NCBI GenBank assembly: GCA_014647715.1
Contig: BMPS01000005.1
Span: forward strand, 60,563-124,562
Reading direction: 5' to 3'
Source of the DNA: Streptomyces cinereus
GTDB taxonomy: Bacteria; Pseudomonadota; Gammaproteobacteria; Pseudomonadales; Moraxellaceae
Length of the DNA: 64,000 bases
Shown: piece by piece, positions 63,610-64,000 of the stretch
Position numbering within the stretch: position 1 is the stretch's first letter
Layout of the letters: every line of letters starts with the position of its first letter
Notes under the pieces: model-generated
Seen by the model: the letters and a program-made list of their open reading frames with translations, nothing else
Database searches by the model: none
Told to the model about the DNA's origin: nothing
Position numbers and translations under genes: made by a program

Positions 63610-64000
63610 ATGGTATTGTTTGCAAAGAAACCTCGCCTACCTTATTGGCTATCGGCTTCCCTACTGTCATTGGGTGGTTTGGCGAGTATGGACGCAGCGA
63701 ACGCTGGCAATATGTATGTGTTTAAAGACAGCAATGGTCAGGTACTGTTGACCAATGTAGTCAGCAACAACCGCCCTGCAGGAAATAACTTCCAAAATTT
63801 TACCAAAAAAGTCAAAGTGACTTATTACGCGGATACCAATGTGCATAGTTATAGCAATTGGGGCGCCAATGAAGCTGCAGTACCTGCCAGTGCACGTGGC
63901 AACAAAAATAGCTACGATAGCATGATTTTGGCTTCGGCGCTGCGTCATGGGGTCGATCCTGCATTGATGAAAGCCATGATGCATACTGAATCAGGTTTTA
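63610..64000 (+). CDS. Lytic transglycosylase (SLT domain), 5' part
   Basis: The first 130 residues of a secreted protein that runs off the window. A signal peptide (LSASLLSLGGLA...ANA) is followed by a short DUF4124-like segment (NMYVFKDSNGQVLLTNV) and the start of an SLT domain: MILASALRHGVDPALMKAMM then HTESGF, whose glutamate is the expected catalytic residue. Such enzymes cut peptidoglycan glycan strands. The ATG follows a long AT-rich leader with two DnaA boxes far upstream. Confidence 0.85.
   Translation, partial: MVLFAKKPRLPYWLSASLLSLGGLASMDAANAGNMYVFKDSNGQVLLTNVVSNNRPAGNNFQNFTKKVKVTYYADTNVHSYSNWGANEAAVPASARGNKNSYDSMILASALRHGVDPALMKAMMHTESGF

Overview
The window reads as chromosomal DNA of a gamma-proteobacterium, most likely Moraxellaceae (Moraxella/Faucicola/Psychrobacter group). 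This is an inference from gene content and order: divergent yggS and pilT-pilU, an ileS-lspA-fkpB block, lptM-lysA-dapF-xerC, an olsB-olsA pair, moderately AT-rich DNA, and several lipoproteins sharing the same CQKPAEK start. It is almost entirely core genome. I saw no insertion sequence, prophage, CRISPR array, rRNA or complete tRNA. No database search was possible, so names rest on motif and family recognition.

Layout. 1-8.4 kb: 3' end of tuf, a cytochrome c4, engB, a BepA-like M48 protease, a TusA-like protein, rpoH with an acidic N-terminal extension, a DUF423 membrane protein, thiS, and a cation/proton antiporter. 8.6-16.1 kb: rpoN with an expanded acidic region, a nitrilase-family amidase with a cyclic-nucleotide-binding protein, then lptM-lysA-dapF-xerC on the minus strand. 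16.4-21.4 kb: ackA-pta, nadD and rsfS. 21.5-25.8 kb: an efeO-efeB-efeU-like iron uptake cluster behind a good Fur box. 25.9-30.1 kb: pstSCAB behind a textbook Pho box. 30.2-37.8 kb: tsaD-crcB, then an amino-acid ABC importer with one ATPase, three tandem paralogous binding lipoproteins and two permeases, followed by a small lipoprotein. 38-45 kb: proA with an overlapping GST-like gene, an HslJ-like lipoprotein, a GNAT, truD, a membrane diguanylate cyclase and an NlpC/P60 hydrolase. 45.4-48.7 kb: yggS and the twitching ATPases pilT and pilU. 48.7-55.2 kb: a GNAT, ribF, ileS, lspA, fkpB. 55.3-58.6 kb: a minus-strand group of poorly understood genes (roadblock protein, Aer-type PAS protein, cytoplasmic PhnD-like protein, two unknowns). 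59-64 kb: olsA and olsB for ornithine lipids, hflX, an AT-rich gap with two DnaA boxes, and the start of a lytic transglycosylase gene.

Functionally the window combines nutrient import (Fe, phosphate, amino acids), acetate overflow metabolism, lysine/proline/NAD/flavin synthesis, envelope maintenance, surface motility and signalling. The most striking items are an isoleucyl-tRNA synthetase with a whole GNAT acetyltransferase-like domain embedded in its editing region; acidic low-complexity expansions in both alternative sigma factors; the roadblock/PAS/PhnD-like group; and a recurrent pattern of short (12-28 bp) degenerate tandem duplications, one of which forms an all-frame stop-codon ladder between two convergent genes.
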